This document shows, in pieces, positions 7,276-15,896 of a DNA stretch of 64,000 bases; the first letter of the stretch is position 1; each line of letters begins with the position of its first letter. The position numbers were made by a program, and so were the translations under genes. The DNA is from Alphaproteobacteria bacterium (GTDB lineage Bacteria; Pseudomonadota; Alphaproteobacteria; Geminicoccales; Geminicoccaceae): positions 21,165 to 85,164 of the forward strand of contig JALUAG010000018.1 of NCBI GenBank assembly GCA_027045875.1, given 5' to 3'. The notes beneath the pieces were generated by a model. The model ran no database searches and was not told the origin of the DNA. It saw nothing but the letters and a program-made list of their open reading frames with translations.

Positions 7276-9897
7276 ATGACCGGCCGCGACGGTGGCGCCA
7301 CGCCCTCCCGCGAGCCCCGGCAAACGACGTCGCCACCCCGGTCGCCGCCGTGGCGCGGCCTTCTGGGCCGCCTGCGGGCGCGTCTCGCCGGACGCGAGGA
7401 CAGCGAACACGAGCAGGCGCTCATTCGTTTCGGCGTCATCGCCGGCATGTACGCCTACATGCTGCTGGCCCCCTTCCCGGAGGAGGACCGCGCGCGGGTC
7501 TTCTTCTGGAGCAGCGTGCTGTTCGCCGGAGGGACTCTCTCCGCGCTGCTGCTGTTCCTCGACATCCTGCGCCGGCCGCGGCCCTCGCCGGCCCGACGGG
7601 TGGCCGGGATCCTCGTCGATACCACCGGCGTCAACGCCGCCATGCTCATCGGCGGCCATCTCGCCACCCCCTTCTATCCCCTTCTGCTGTGGCTGATCTT
7701 CGGCCACGGCTTCCGCTACGGCCGCGCCTATCTGTTCACCGCCGCCGGCCTGTCGCTGGTGATGTTCGGCGGGGTGGTGGTTCTGAGCCGCGACTGGCGC
7801 GCCTACCCGGTGCTCGACGCCTCGCTGATCCTGGCCCTCGTCGTGCTCCCGGCCTACGTCTCGGTGCTCCAGCAGCGGCTCGCCGACGCCCTCGCCCGCG
7901 CCCGCGAGGCGAACGAGGCGAAGAGCCGTTTCCTCGCCACCATGAGCCACGAATTCCGCACCCCGCTCAACGCCATCATCGGCATGAGCGAGCTCCTGCG
8001 CACCACCCGGCTCGACCACGAACAGGAGGAGATGGCCGCCACCATCCGCAGCGCCGCCCACAGTCTCCTCGGTCTGGTGAACGCGGTGCTCGATCTCTCG
8101 CGGCTCGAATCCCGCGGGCTCGAGGTGGTACCGGTGACCTTCGACCTCGACCGCCGGCTCGCCACCCTGCGGGCGATGCTGCTGCCGGCCGCGACCGAGA
8201 AGGGGCTCTATCTGCGGCTCGAGCTCGATCCCGCGACCCCCGTCCACCTGCGCGGTGGCGAGCAGCCCCTGCACCAGGTGCTGGTCAATCTGGTGGCCAA
8301 TGCCATCCGCTTCACCGAGCGCGGCGGGGTGGTGGTGGCGGTGCGGCCGAGCGCCGTCGAGGAGGGAACGGTGCGGCTGCGGTTCGAGGTGCGCGATACC
8401 GGCATCGGCATCGCGCCGGAGGCGCAGGAGCGGATCTTCGAACGTTTCGAACAGGCGGGTGACGGTACCGCGCACCGCTTCGGCGGTACCGGACTGGGGC
8501 TCAGCATCGCTCGCGAGCTGGTGGACCTGATGGGCGGCCGGATCGGTGTGGAAAGCCAACCCGGACGCGGATCGACCTTCTGGTGCGAGCTGCCCTTCAC
8601 CGCGCTCCCCGAAGGGGACCTGGCGCTGCCCGCCCAGACCTTCGCCGTCTGCCTCGGGGACCCGCTCGAAGCGGTGGCCCTGTCCCAGCGGCTGTCGGCC
8701 TTCGGCGTCCGGACCCGGGCGGTGAGCGCTCTCGAGGAGGCGGTGGCCACCGTGGAACGGGTCACCTGTCGACGGGCCGTGCTGGTGACCGGAACACGTC
8801 CGCCGGTGGACCTCGCCCGCCTCGCCGACGCCCTGCTGCCGCTCTGCCGGGCCGAGCCCGTGGACATCGTCACCGTCGGCGTCGCCGGTGACGGCGACCA
8901 CCCCTGCTGCCTCGCCCGCCTGCCCGCCGAGGTGGAGGATCGGGTGCTGCGCCGCGTCCTGCACGCCGCCTTCGCCCCCGCGGGCATCACCGACGGCCCG
9001 CAGACGGCGGCGCGGTCCATCCCCCGCGCGACGCGGCGGGCACGGGTGCTGGTGGCCGAGGACAACCGCACCAATCAGATCGTGATCGAGCGGGTCCTCG
9101 AACATGCCGGGCACGAGGTGGTGCTGGTCGCCGACGGGCACGAGGTGATCGAACGGCTCGAACGCGAGCGTTTCGACCTCGTGCTGCTGGACATCAACAT
9201 GCCCGAGATGAGTGGCCCGGAGACCGTCAAGCTGCTGCGCTTCACCCACGCTCCGGCCGACCTGCCGCCGCTCGTGGCCCTGAGCGCGGACGCCACCGCC
9301 GAGACCCGCCGGCGCTGCCTCGAGCTGGGCTTCACCGACTATCTGACGAAACCCCTCGATGCCGCGGCCCTGATCGAGACCATCGATCAGCTGATCACGG
9401 CACGCGACCACGGGCGTCCGGCGGCGGCGCGCAGGCTGTGCCGGCCGGCGGCGGAACGGCCGGCGGCGGCCGAGAGTGCGGTGGTCGTGCCCCATCCCGC
9501 GACCCGTCGTCCGCGCCATTCGAGCGTGCTCGACGAGCGCAAGCTCGCGGCGCTCGCCGAACTCGACCGGGGCGACGGATTCCTGGCCGGTCTGGTGCGG
9601 GAATTCCTGGCCGACGCGGAGAACCTGATCGACCAGCTGGCAACGGCCGCCGATGCCGGAGACAGCCGCACCTTCCGCGATGTCGCCCATGCGCTGCGCA
9701 GCAGTGCCGCGCACATCGGCGCCCAGGCCCTCTTCGACCACTGCATGTCCTGGCGCAAGCTGGACGACCACGCGCTCGTCATGCGCGGCCCGCAGGAGGT
9801 GGCCAGGGCGCGACAGGAACTCGAGCGGGTGCGCGAGGCCCTGCGGCGCTACCAGGCGGGTGGCCGCGGCGCCGGGCTGCGGGCACCGGGCAACTGA
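7276..9897 (+). CDS. rpfC: RpfC-type hybrid sensor histidine kinase (DSF receptor)
   Basis: 873 aa. A cytoplasmic lead with DSEHEQALIRFG, very like the N-terminus of Xanthomonas RpfC, is followed by about five membrane segments (residues about 50-200), HisKA with His225 (FLATMSHEFRTPLNAIIG), an HATPase domain (about 290-440), a receiver with Asp639 (VLLDINMPEMSG) and an Hpt domain with His805 (AHALRSSAAHIG). This is the full HK-REC-Hpt phosphorelay of RpfC. By analogy it senses the diffusible signal factor fatty acid in the membrane and passes phosphate to the regulator encoded four bases upstream. The synthase gene rpfF converges on it. The membrane region, not the catalytic domains, decides ligand specificity and has not been tested. 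Confidence 0.88.
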   Translation: MTGRDGGATPSREPRQTTSPPRSPPWRGLLGRLRARLAGREDSEHEQALIRFGVIAGMYAYMLLAPFPEEDRARVFFWSSVLFAGGTLSALLLFLDILRRPRPSPARRVAGILVDTTGVNAAMLIGGHLATPFYPLLLWLIFGHGFRYGRAYLFTAAGLSLVMFGGVVVLSRDWRAYPVLDASLILALVVLPAYVSVLQQRLADALARAREANEAKSRFLATMSHEFRTPLNAIIGMSELLRTTRLDHEQEEMAATIRSAAHSLLGLVNAVLDLSRLESRGLEVVPVTFDLDRRLATLRAMLLPAATEKGLYLRLELDPATPVHLRGGEQPLHQVLVNLVANAIRFTERGGVVVAVRPSAVEEGTVRLRFEVRDTGIGIAPEAQERIFERFEQAGDGTAHRFGGTGLGLSIARELVDLMGGRIGVESQPGRGSTFWCELPFTALPEGDLALPAQTFAVCLGDPLEAVALSQRLSAFGVRTRAVSALEEAVATVERVTCRRAVLVTGTRPPVDLARLADALLPLCRAEPVDIVTVGVAGDGDHPCCLARLPAEVEDRVLRRVLHAAFAPAGITDGPQTAARSIPRATRRARVLVAEDNRTNQIVIERVLEHAGHEVVLVADGHEVIERLERERFDLVLLDINMPEMSGPETVKLLRFTHAPADLPPLVALSADATAETRRRCLELGFTDYLTKPLDAAALIETIDQLITARDHGRPAAARRLCRPAAERPAAAESAVVVPHPATRRPRHSSVLDERKLAALAELDRGDGFLAGLVREFLADAENLIDQLATAADAGDSRTFRDVAHALRSSAAHIGAQALFDHCMSWRKLDDHALVMRGPQEVARARQELERVREALRRYQAGGRGAGLRAPGN

Positions 9898-9943
9898 AGC
9901 CGGACAGCCGTCACGGACGGGGCGCCGGCTGCGGGACCCGGCC

Positions 9944-10900
9944 TCACGCCGCGGCCCGGCGCCGCTGCTGGTGACGGGCGAGGCAGTCCATCCGCCGCAG
10001 GTCCTGTTCCTCGAGCGTCAGCGCCAGATCCACCCACAGCTCGACGATGTCGACGAGCTCGGACTTGGTCACCGGCTCCACCCGGTTGCGCATCCGCCGC
10101 AGCGCGAGTTCGGTCCGGAAACGCCGCGGGTTGGCCCGGACATGCTCGCGCAGGCGGTCGCGGCCCTCGCCCTTCTCGCAGACGATGTCGACGAGACCGA
10201 GCTGGTGCAGCTCGTCGGCGCTGCGCGTGCGACCGTCCTCGATCAGACGCCGCGCCTCCACCTCGCCCACACGGCGACGCAGGAAGCTGTAGGCGCCCAT
10301 GCCGGGGAACAGGTTGAACAGGATCTCCGGCAGACCGAACTTGGCACCCCGTTCGGCGACCACGAAATCGTTGGTCAGCATGGCCTCGAAGCCGCCGCCG
10401 ACGGCATCCCCCTCGATCACCGCCGCGGTGATGATGGGCAGCTCGAGGCCGCAGTAGTTGTCGTGGAGGACGTCGATGGAGAGATGGGCGTAGGCCCTGA
10501 GCCCTTCCCGGTCCTGGGCGCGGATGAGGGCCGTGAACACGGAGAGATCGCCACCCAGGCTCCAGGCCCCCTTGGCCCGCGAGACCCAGGCGAGATAGCG
10601 GAACGGCATCTCTTCGGGGCTGGCGCCCTGATAGAGGCGCTTCAGATAGAGCTGGAACTCGCGACCGTCCCGCATCAGCGGGCGGGTGAAGCAGGCCCGC
10701 TCGAGATGGTGCATTTCGGCCCAGAGGATGCCGGTTTTCTCTTCGAGCGTGGCGGTCAGGTTCTCGAAGGCGATGTCGGGCCGGCCCCGCTCGCGCTTGA
10801 ACGGAAGGATCGCCGCCGAAGCCGCCGCGGCCGCCGGCCGCGCGAGCTCCTGCTCCACCTTTCCCAGAAGCGCCCGAAGATCCCGCCGTGATACCGCCAT
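9944..10900 (-). CDS. rpfF: RpfF, DSF-family cis-2-unsaturated fatty acid synthase (crotonase fold)
   Basis: 318 aa. The crotonase core shows WSLGGDLSVF, PIITAAVIEGDAVGGGFEA and GLPEILFNLFPGMGAYSFL, close to RpfF. The two catalytic glutamates fall at E172 and E192, 20 residues apart, the same spacing as Glu141/Glu161 of Xanthomonas RpfF. By family knowledge the enzyme dehydrates 3-hydroxyacyl-ACP and releases the cis-2-enoic acid through its thioesterase activity. The N-terminus is about 30 residues longer than in Xanthomonas. A strong AAAGGAGAG ribosome site lies before the ATG at 10900. The gene is convergent with rpfC (46 bp apart) and has its own AT-rich promoter region carrying paired direct repeats. 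Confidence 0.9.
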   Translation of the reverse strand: MAVSRRDLRALLGKVEQELARPAAAAASAAILPFKRERGRPDIAFENLTATLEEKTGILWAEMHHLERACFTRPLMRDGREFQLYLKRLYQGASPEEMPFRYLAWVSRAKGAWSLGGDLSVFTALIRAQDREGLRAYAHLSIDVLHDNYCGLELPIITAAVIEGDAVGGGFEAMLTNDFVVAERGAKFGLPEILFNLFPGMGAYSFLRRRVGEVEARRLIEDGRTRSADELHQLGLVDIVCEKGEGRDRLREHVRANPRRFRTELALRRMRNRVEPVTKSELVDIVELWVDLALTLEEQDLRRMDCLARHQQRRRAAA

Positions 10901-10995
10901 GACCGCTCTCCTTTGGTTAGTGCGCCGCCGTCTGGTGGACCCGCCGAGGGCGACGACCGGTGTCCCTCTCGATGCTCTACAGAAGAAAGGTTAAC

Positions 10996-11049
10996 GTTAC
11001 TTTAACGGTGACGCAATACGGTAAATGATTAAAGAAGAGTTACTTTAAC
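10996..11049. promoter_or_regulatory. Paired 11-bp direct repeats upstream of rpfF
   Basis: GTTACTTTAAC occurs at 10996-11006 and again at 11039-11049, 43 bp apart (about four helical turns), inside a low-GC island at about 10978-11095. The island is the promoter region of rpfF (start 10900, read leftwards) and sits behind the broken DUF202 gene. Spacing and exact identity suggest two binding sites for one regulator. The regulator is unknown. Confidence 0.5.
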
Positions 11050-11122
11050 ATACAAGACGACGACAATTGCAGCGTCATTTGGATAAAAATTTCCGGAAAC
11101 GCGCGTGGTTCGGCGACGGCCG

Positions 11123-11474
11123 TCAGGGCGCCGCTGCCTCCGGCCAGCCGGCGAACCGCAGGCCGTCGAAGGCGGCCACGCCCAGCAGAAACGCCGCCCC
11201 CCGGCAAGAAGCAGTTCCGGGAGCGGGCCGGGCGGCGCTTGCGGGAGCCTGCCGACGAAGCGTCCGCGGGTCGCGAGGACGCGGAGGCCGGCGGCCTTCA
11301 GCAGCGTGCCCGTGGCCACGAACCCCGCCGCCGCCCGGGAGAGTCCCGACGTGCCGGGGCCGCCGTAACCGAGGCGTTCCCCCCCGGACCGAAACCCATC
11401 ACGGTGACGGCGGTGCGGATCCAGGCGAGACAGGTCCGTCCCTCGGCCGCATGGTCGGGGAAGCGCTCGATCAC
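11123..11474 (-). pseudogene. DUF202 (YidH-like) membrane protein gene broken by two frameshifts
   Basis: Read leftwards from a GTG at 11474 the translation starts VIERFPDHAAEGRTCLAWIR, then TAVTVMGFG, the hallmark opening of DUF202 proteins (SDHAANERTFLAWIRT). Frame is then lost at a run of seven C (11379-11385, plus strand). The sequence continues in a second frame as SRAAAGFVATGTLLKAAGLR up to LPELLLAGG, and frame is lost again at six C (11197-11202). It ends in the first frame with AAFLLGVAAFDGLRFAG and a TGA at 11123. Joined, these make a protein of about 117 aa with the expected hydrophobic helices. Both breaks are at homopolymers, so either sequencing error or real decay is possible. 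Confidence 0.65.
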
Positions 11475-11558
11475 CTTCCCGCTCCGACCCTCCGGCCGCT
11501 TCCCACATTGCTCACGCCGCTTCCTTCCCGCTTTCCCCCGGTGGCGGCCGCTACCTCC

Positions 11559-12263
11559 TCAGCCCCAGGGGCCGGGACGTCGCGGCGGCGGTCCGCGGGA
11601 GATTCCGCCTCTCACCAGACCGGCCACCACCACACCGAAGACGAAACCGCCGATGTGGGCCCACCAGGCGACGCCGGCGGCGGTGGCCGGCGTCATCAGG
11701 GCGCTCAGAATCTGGAAGAAGAACCAGAAGCCGAGGAGCCAGCCCGCCGGCAGCGTGTAGATGAACATGAATCCCACCGGGATGAGCACCAGCACGCGGG
11801 CGCGCGGAAAGAACACGAGATAGGCGCCGAGCACCCCCGAGATGGCGCCGCTAGCCCCCACCATCGGCGTCTCCGCGGCGGGATCGGGAAGGATCTGCAC
11901 CGCCGCCGCGGCGAGCCCCGAAGCGAGGTAGAACACGAGGAAGGCGAAGTGGCCGAGGCGGTCCTCCACGTTGTTGCCGAAGATCCAGAGGTACAGCATG
12001 TTGCCGATCAGGTGCATCCAGCCGCCGTGCAGGAACATGGAGGTGAAGAGGGTGGCCCAGGGAGCGACCATCTCGAGGCCGGCGGCCAGTCGCGCCTGTC
12101 CGGTGAGCACCGCGGGGATCATGCCCAGCCCGTAGACCGAGCGCTGGAAGCCGTGGGCGCCGCCCGAGATCTGCCAGAGGAACACGATCACGCAGAGGAC
12201 GAGGATGGTGACGGTGACGATCGGCCGGCGCCGGGTCGGATTGTAGTCCTTGAGCGGGATCAT
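11559..12263 (-). CDS. Rhomboid-family intramembrane serine protease
   Basis: 234 aa, with six or so membrane helices. The rhomboid motifs are present: MFLHGGWMHLIGNMLYLWIFG (loop 1 and TM2), the catalytic serine in GASGAISGVLGAYLVFFP, and the catalytic histidine in AHIGGFVFG. The short N-terminus MIPLKDYNPTRRRP is typical of the bacterial and archaeal subgroup whose members begin MIPLRDxNPTRR. The family cleaves transmembrane segments of client proteins within the membrane; no client is apparent here. The C-terminus is a short proline/arginine-rich tail. It is divergent from the molybdopterin hydroxylase gene, 93 bp apart, and about 85 bp upstream of the DUF202 remnant in the same direction. 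Confidence 0.92.
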   Translation of the reverse strand: MIPLKDYNPTRRRPIVTVTILVLCVIVFLWQISGGAHGFQRSVYGLGMIPAVLTGQARLAAGLEMVAPWATLFTSMFLHGGWMHLIGNMLYLWIFGNNVEDRLGHFAFLVFYLASGLAAAAVQILPDPAAETPMVGASGAISGVLGAYLVFFPRARVLVLIPVGFMFIYTLPAGWLLGFWFFFQILSALMTPATAAGVAWWAHIGGFVFGVVVAGLVRGGISRGPPPRRPGPWG

Positions 12264-12356
12264 GAGGCTCGCATCCTCGCCCGATCGGGGCTATGGCAGC
12301 GCCGTCGACCGCCGGCGGGCAGTTCCTGCCGGCCCAGCATAGGAGCGGGGGAAGCA

Positions 12357-14660
12357 ATGGGCCAGTTCGGTCTCGGACAAGCCGTCGCGCGCAAGGAGGA
12401 CGCCCGCCTGGTCACCGGTCGGGGATGTTTCACCGACGACATCCAGCCGCCGGGCTGTGCCCATGCGGCGTTTCTGCGCTCGCCCCACGCCCATGCCCGC
12501 ATTCTCACCGTCGACTGCGAGGAGGCACGCCGCATGCCCGGGGTGCTCGCGGTCTACACCAGCGCCGAGCTCGATGCCGCCGGCATCGGCCCGCTGCCCT
12601 GCGTGACCCTCTACGAAAACCGCGACGGCACCCCGATGGCGGCGCCCGAGCGACCGGTGCTGGCCCGCGAGCGGGTGCGTTTCGTCGGCGATCCGGTGGT
12701 GGCGGTGATCGCCGAGACAGCGCACGCGGCGCGCGATGCCCTCGAGGCGGTCACGGTCGAATACGCACCCCTCGAGGCGGTGGTGGAAACCGACCGCGCC
12801 CTCGATCCCGACGCCCCGACCATCTGGCCCGAGGCGCCCGGCAATCTCGCCCTCGACTGGGAGACCGGCGATGCCGGGGCGGTGGACCGCCTGTTCGCCG
12901 CCGCCCGGCGGGTGGTGGAGCTGACCCTCGTCAACAACCGGATCGTCGTCAATCCGATGGAGACCCGCGCCTGCCTCGCCGAATACGACGGCGAGCGCGA
13001 TCGGCTGACGCTGACCGTCGGCAGCCAGGGCGTGCACAGCATGCAGCGCATCCTGGCGGAGAACGTGCTGCGCATCCCGAAGGAGAAGCTCCGCGTGGTG
13101 ACGCGCGACGTGGGCGGCGCCTTCGGCATGAAGATCTTCGTCTTCCCGGAATACCCGGTGTGCCTGCACGCCGCCCGCACCCTCGGCCGGCCGGTCAAAT
13201 GGGTGGCCGATCGCGGCGAATCCTTTCTCGCCGACAGCCACGGCCGCGACCATGTGACGACGGTCGCCATCGCCGTCGACGAGAACGGCCGCATGACCGC
13301 CCTCCGCGCCTCGGCGATCGCCAATCTCGGCGCCTATCTCTCCCAGGTGGGCCCCTTCATCCCCACCGAATGCGGCGCCTACATGTACACCGGCGTCTAC
13401 GCCTTCGAGGCCGCCCACTACCGAGTGCGCTGCGTCTTCACCAACACCGCGCCGGTGGACGCCTACCGCGGCGCCGGGCGTCCCGAGGCGGCCTACGCGG
13501 TGGAACGGGCGGTCGACTACGCGGCCCGCGAGCTCCGCTGCGATCCGATCGAGTTCCGGCGCCGGAACCTGATCCGGCCCGAAGCCATGCCGTTCCGCAC
13601 CGCGCTCGGCTACACCTACGATTCGGGCGATTTCCCGCGCCTCCTCGATACCGCTCTCGCCCGTGCCGACGCGGCCGGCTTCGCCGCCCGCAGGGAGGCG
13701 GCGAGAGCCTCGGGGCGGCTCCTCGGCCTCGGCGTCGCCTGCTACATCGAGCGCTGTGCCGGGGGCTCGGAGGAGGACGCCCGCCTCGAGCTGCGGCCCG
13801 ACGGGAGGCTCCGCATCTACATCGGCACCCAGAACAACGGGCAGGGCCACGAGACCGCCTATGCCCAGATCGCCGCCGACCGGCTCGGCCTCCCCTTCGC
13901 CGACATCGAGGTGGTCCAAGGCGACACCGATCTCGTCGCCACCGGGCGGGGCACCGGGGGCTCGCGCTCCATTCCCATCGGCGGCGCGGCGGTATTGCAG
14001 GCGAGCGAGCGGCTCGTCGAACGGGCGAAGGCGATCGCCGCCGAGATGCTGGAGGCGGCCACCACCGACATCGCCTTCGAGGACGGTGTGTTCCGGATCG
14101 TCGGTACCGACCGGCGGACGACGCTCGTGGAGGTGGCGGCGACGGCTGGCGGGCTCGAAGAGAACGGGCGGTTCAAGCCCGAGGCGCCCACCTTTCCGAA
14201 CGGTTGTCACGTCTGCGAGCTGTCCATCGACCTCGCCACCGGCGTGCCCCGCATCGAGCGGTATACGGTGGTGGACGATTTCGGGGTGGTGGTGAACCCG
14301 GCCCTGCTCGCGGGGCAGGTCCACGGCGGCCTCGCCCAGGGGATCGGGCAGGCGCTCCTCGAGCACACCGTCTACGACGGGAGCAGCGGACAGCTCCTCT
14401 CCGGATCGCTGATGGACTACGTGCTGCCGCGGGCGGACGATCTTCCGACCTTCGATTTCGAATGGGTGGTGATCCCCTGCCGCACCAATCCTCTCGGGGT
14501 GAAGGGAGCCGGCGAGGCGGGGGCGATCGGGGCGCCGCCGGCGGTGATCAACGCCGTCGTCGACGCGCTCTCCGGCTTCGGCATCCACCATGTCGACATG
14601 CCGGCGACACCGGCCCGGCTGTGGCGACTGCTGCTTCGGGCGGGAGCGCTGGCCGCCTGA
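12357..14660 (+). CDS. Xanthine dehydrogenase/CoxL-family molybdopterin-binding large subunit
   Basis: 767 aa, the usual length of CoxL-type large subunits. It opens with GQAVARKEDARLVTGRGCFTDDI and contains GGAFGMK, the active-site loop AYRGAGRPEA (residues 369-378) and the catalytic glutamate E720 in GVKGAGEAGAIGAP. True form-I CO dehydrogenases have AYRCSFR, so this is the AYRGAGR type, which includes aldehyde oxidoreductases and uncharacterised hydroxylases. The ATG at 12357 has GGGGGAAG just upstream. No FAD (CoxM) or 2Fe-2S (CoxS) subunit gene adjoins it, although the enzyme needs both, so they must be encoded elsewhere or another electron carrier is used. Substrate unknown. Confidence 0.88.
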   Translation: MGQFGLGQAVARKEDARLVTGRGCFTDDIQPPGCAHAAFLRSPHAHARILTVDCEEARRMPGVLAVYTSAELDAAGIGPLPCVTLYENRDGTPMAAPERPVLARERVRFVGDPVVAVIAETAHAARDALEAVTVEYAPLEAVVETDRALDPDAPTIWPEAPGNLALDWETGDAGAVDRLFAAARRVVELTLVNNRIVVNPMETRACLAEYDGERDRLTLTVGSQGVHSMQRILAENVLRIPKEKLRVVTRDVGGAFGMKIFVFPEYPVCLHAARTLGRPVKWVADRGESFLADSHGRDHVTTVAIAVDENGRMTALRASAIANLGAYLSQVGPFIPTECGAYMYTGVYAFEAAHYRVRCVFTNTAPVDAYRGAGRPEAAYAVERAVDYAARELRCDPIEFRRRNLIRPEAMPFRTALGYTYDSGDFPRLLDTALARADAAGFAARREAARASGRLLGLGVACYIERCAGGSEEDARLELRPDGRLRIYIGTQNNGQGHETAYAQIAADRLGLPFADIEVVQGDTDLVATGRGTGGSRSIPIGGAAVLQASERLVERAKAIAAEMLEAATTDIAFEDGVFRIVGTDRRTTLVEVAATAGGLEENGRFKPEAPTFPNGCHVCELSIDLATGVPRIERYTVVDDFGVVVNPALLAGQVHGGLAQGIGQALLEHTVYDGSSGQLLSGSLMDYVLPRADDLPTFDFEWVVIPCRTNPLGVKGAGEAGAIGAPPAVINAVVDALSGFGIHHVDMPATPARLWRLLLRAGALAA

Positions 14661-14672
14661 AGGGACCCCGGC

Positions 14673-15818
14673 TCACGCCCGACGGCGGCGCAGCCGCGAC
14701 AGCTCCACCGCACCGAAGCCGAGGATCGCCAGCAGCAGGGGCAGCATGTAGTAGACGGCGCGGAACATGATCAGCGAACTGATGAGCGGCGCCGCGAGGC
14801 CCGGCGACGGGCTGATCAGCAGTACCACCGCGCCTTCGAACACACCGAGGCTGCCCGGCACGTTGCTGACGAGGCCGAGCGCCAGCGCTGCGACGAAGAT
14901 GTTCAAGGTCTGGAAGAAGCCGAGATGGAGGTCTGCCGGCAGCAGCACGTGCAGGGCGGCGGCGATGCCGAGGAGATCGCCCACGCCCAGGGAGATCAGC
15001 GCGAGCGTGGCCATGACGCCCGGCAGGTCCACGAGATGGCCGAAGATTCGGAAGCGCCGGTGCAACACGGCACCGACCAGCACCACCGCCGCCACCGCGA
15101 CCAGCAGCAGACCGCCCAGGATACGCCACCAGACGGTGGCGAGCCCGGTGGCGGCGGCGAGCGGTCCCGGATCCAGCAGCAGCGCCAGCCCGCCCACCGT
15201 GAAGACGGCGAGGCCGAAGGCGGTGGTGAAGTAGATCTGGATCTTGGCCACGTCCACGAGATCGAAGCCGCGGGCACTGTACAGCTTGTAGCGTACCGTC
15301 GCCCCAACCAGGATGGCGAAGCCGGTGGCGTGCGCGATGCCCTGGGTGATGAAGGAATAGAGCGCCACCAGCGGCGCCGAGAGCCGCCGCCGGGTGAACT
15401 GCACGGCATAGAACTCGTAGCCGATCAGGGCCACGAAGCTGAGCGCGGTGAAGCCGACCGCGAGACCGACCTGGGTCGGGCCGATCTCATCCATCTCGCG
15501 CAGCAGCTCCTCGAGGGTGACATGCGCCGCCCAGCGCTGGAAGATCCAGCCCGCGAACAGCAGCAGCGCGCCGCCGACGGCGAGGGAGAGGATGCGCTTG
15601 CGGCGCGCACGCCGACGCAGACGTTCGGTGAGTCCCCGCTCCTCTTCCGCGGTCGCCGGATCCGGGATCGGCGAGGCGCCGGCGATCGCCGTTTCGCCCG
15701 TCTGCGGCGCGGCCGGCGGTGCGGCCGCGGTGGGCCGTTCCGGAGCCTCCTTCCGCGGCATCAGGGCCGTCGCCGCCTCGCCGGGGCCGGCCGCTCCCTC
15801 ACCACCCAGCCTGGTCAA
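14673..15818 (-). CDS. YbhN/UPF0104-family (lysylphosphatidylglycerol synthase-like flippase domain) membrane protein
   Basis: 381 aa. A cytoplasmic Pro/Ala-rich lead of about 70 residues is followed by eight or so membrane helices. The segments GYEFYAVQFTRRRLSAPLVA, SFITQGIAHATGF, NVPGSLGVFEGAVV and FRAVYYMLPLLLAIL are typical of the YbhN/MprF N-terminal flippase domain. Only the membrane domain is present, without the aminoacyl-transferase half of MprF. Lipid transport is the likely role, but the substrate is unknown. The start may be the ATG at 15818 or the one at residue 20 (15761). It converges on the hydroxylase gene (12 bp between stops) and lies 78 bp downstream of the acyl-CoA ligase in the same direction. 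Confidence 0.82.
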   Translation of the reverse strand: MTRLGGEGAAGPGEAATALMPRKEAPERPTAAAPPAAPQTGETAIAGASPIPDPATAEEERGLTERLRRRARRKRILSLAVGGALLLFAGWIFQRWAAHVTLEELLREMDEIGPTQVGLAVGFTALSFVALIGYEFYAVQFTRRRLSAPLVALYSFITQGIAHATGFAILVGATVRYKLYSARGFDLVDVAKIQIYFTTAFGLAVFTVGGLALLLDPGPLAAATGLATVWWRILGGLLLVAVAAVVLVGAVLHRRFRIFGHLVDLPGVMATLALISLGVGDLLGIAAALHVLLPADLHLGFFQTLNIFVAALALGLVSNVPGSLGVFEGAVVLLISPSPGLAAPLISSLIMFRAVYYMLPLLLAILGFGAVELSRLRRRRA

Positions 15819-15896
15819 TCCACCCTCTCCGAACTCCGGCCCGTCTGGTACCGCCGCATGCTATGCGTTCGTGGTTAGCGAAAGGTGAAGATCCCA

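Noticed and set aside
5046..7448. Long open frames antisense to real genes (for example on the minus strand at 5046-7448, 7258-9771 and 12291-14591, and on the plus strand at 39073-41775).
   Set aside because: They lie opposite strongly recognised genes, have no domain signature and show biased low-complexity composition, as expected for mirror frames in about 70% GC DNA.
11067..12356. An N-terminal extension of 430 residues on the molybdopterin subunit.
   Set aside because: The frame is open, but it runs antisense to the rhomboid gene and across the DUF202 remnant. The conserved family start and a ribosome site are at 12357.
12357..14660. CO dehydrogenase large subunit (CoxL).
   Set aside because: The active-site loop is AYRGAGR, not AYRCSFR of form-I CO dehydrogenases, and the CoxM and CoxS genes are missing.
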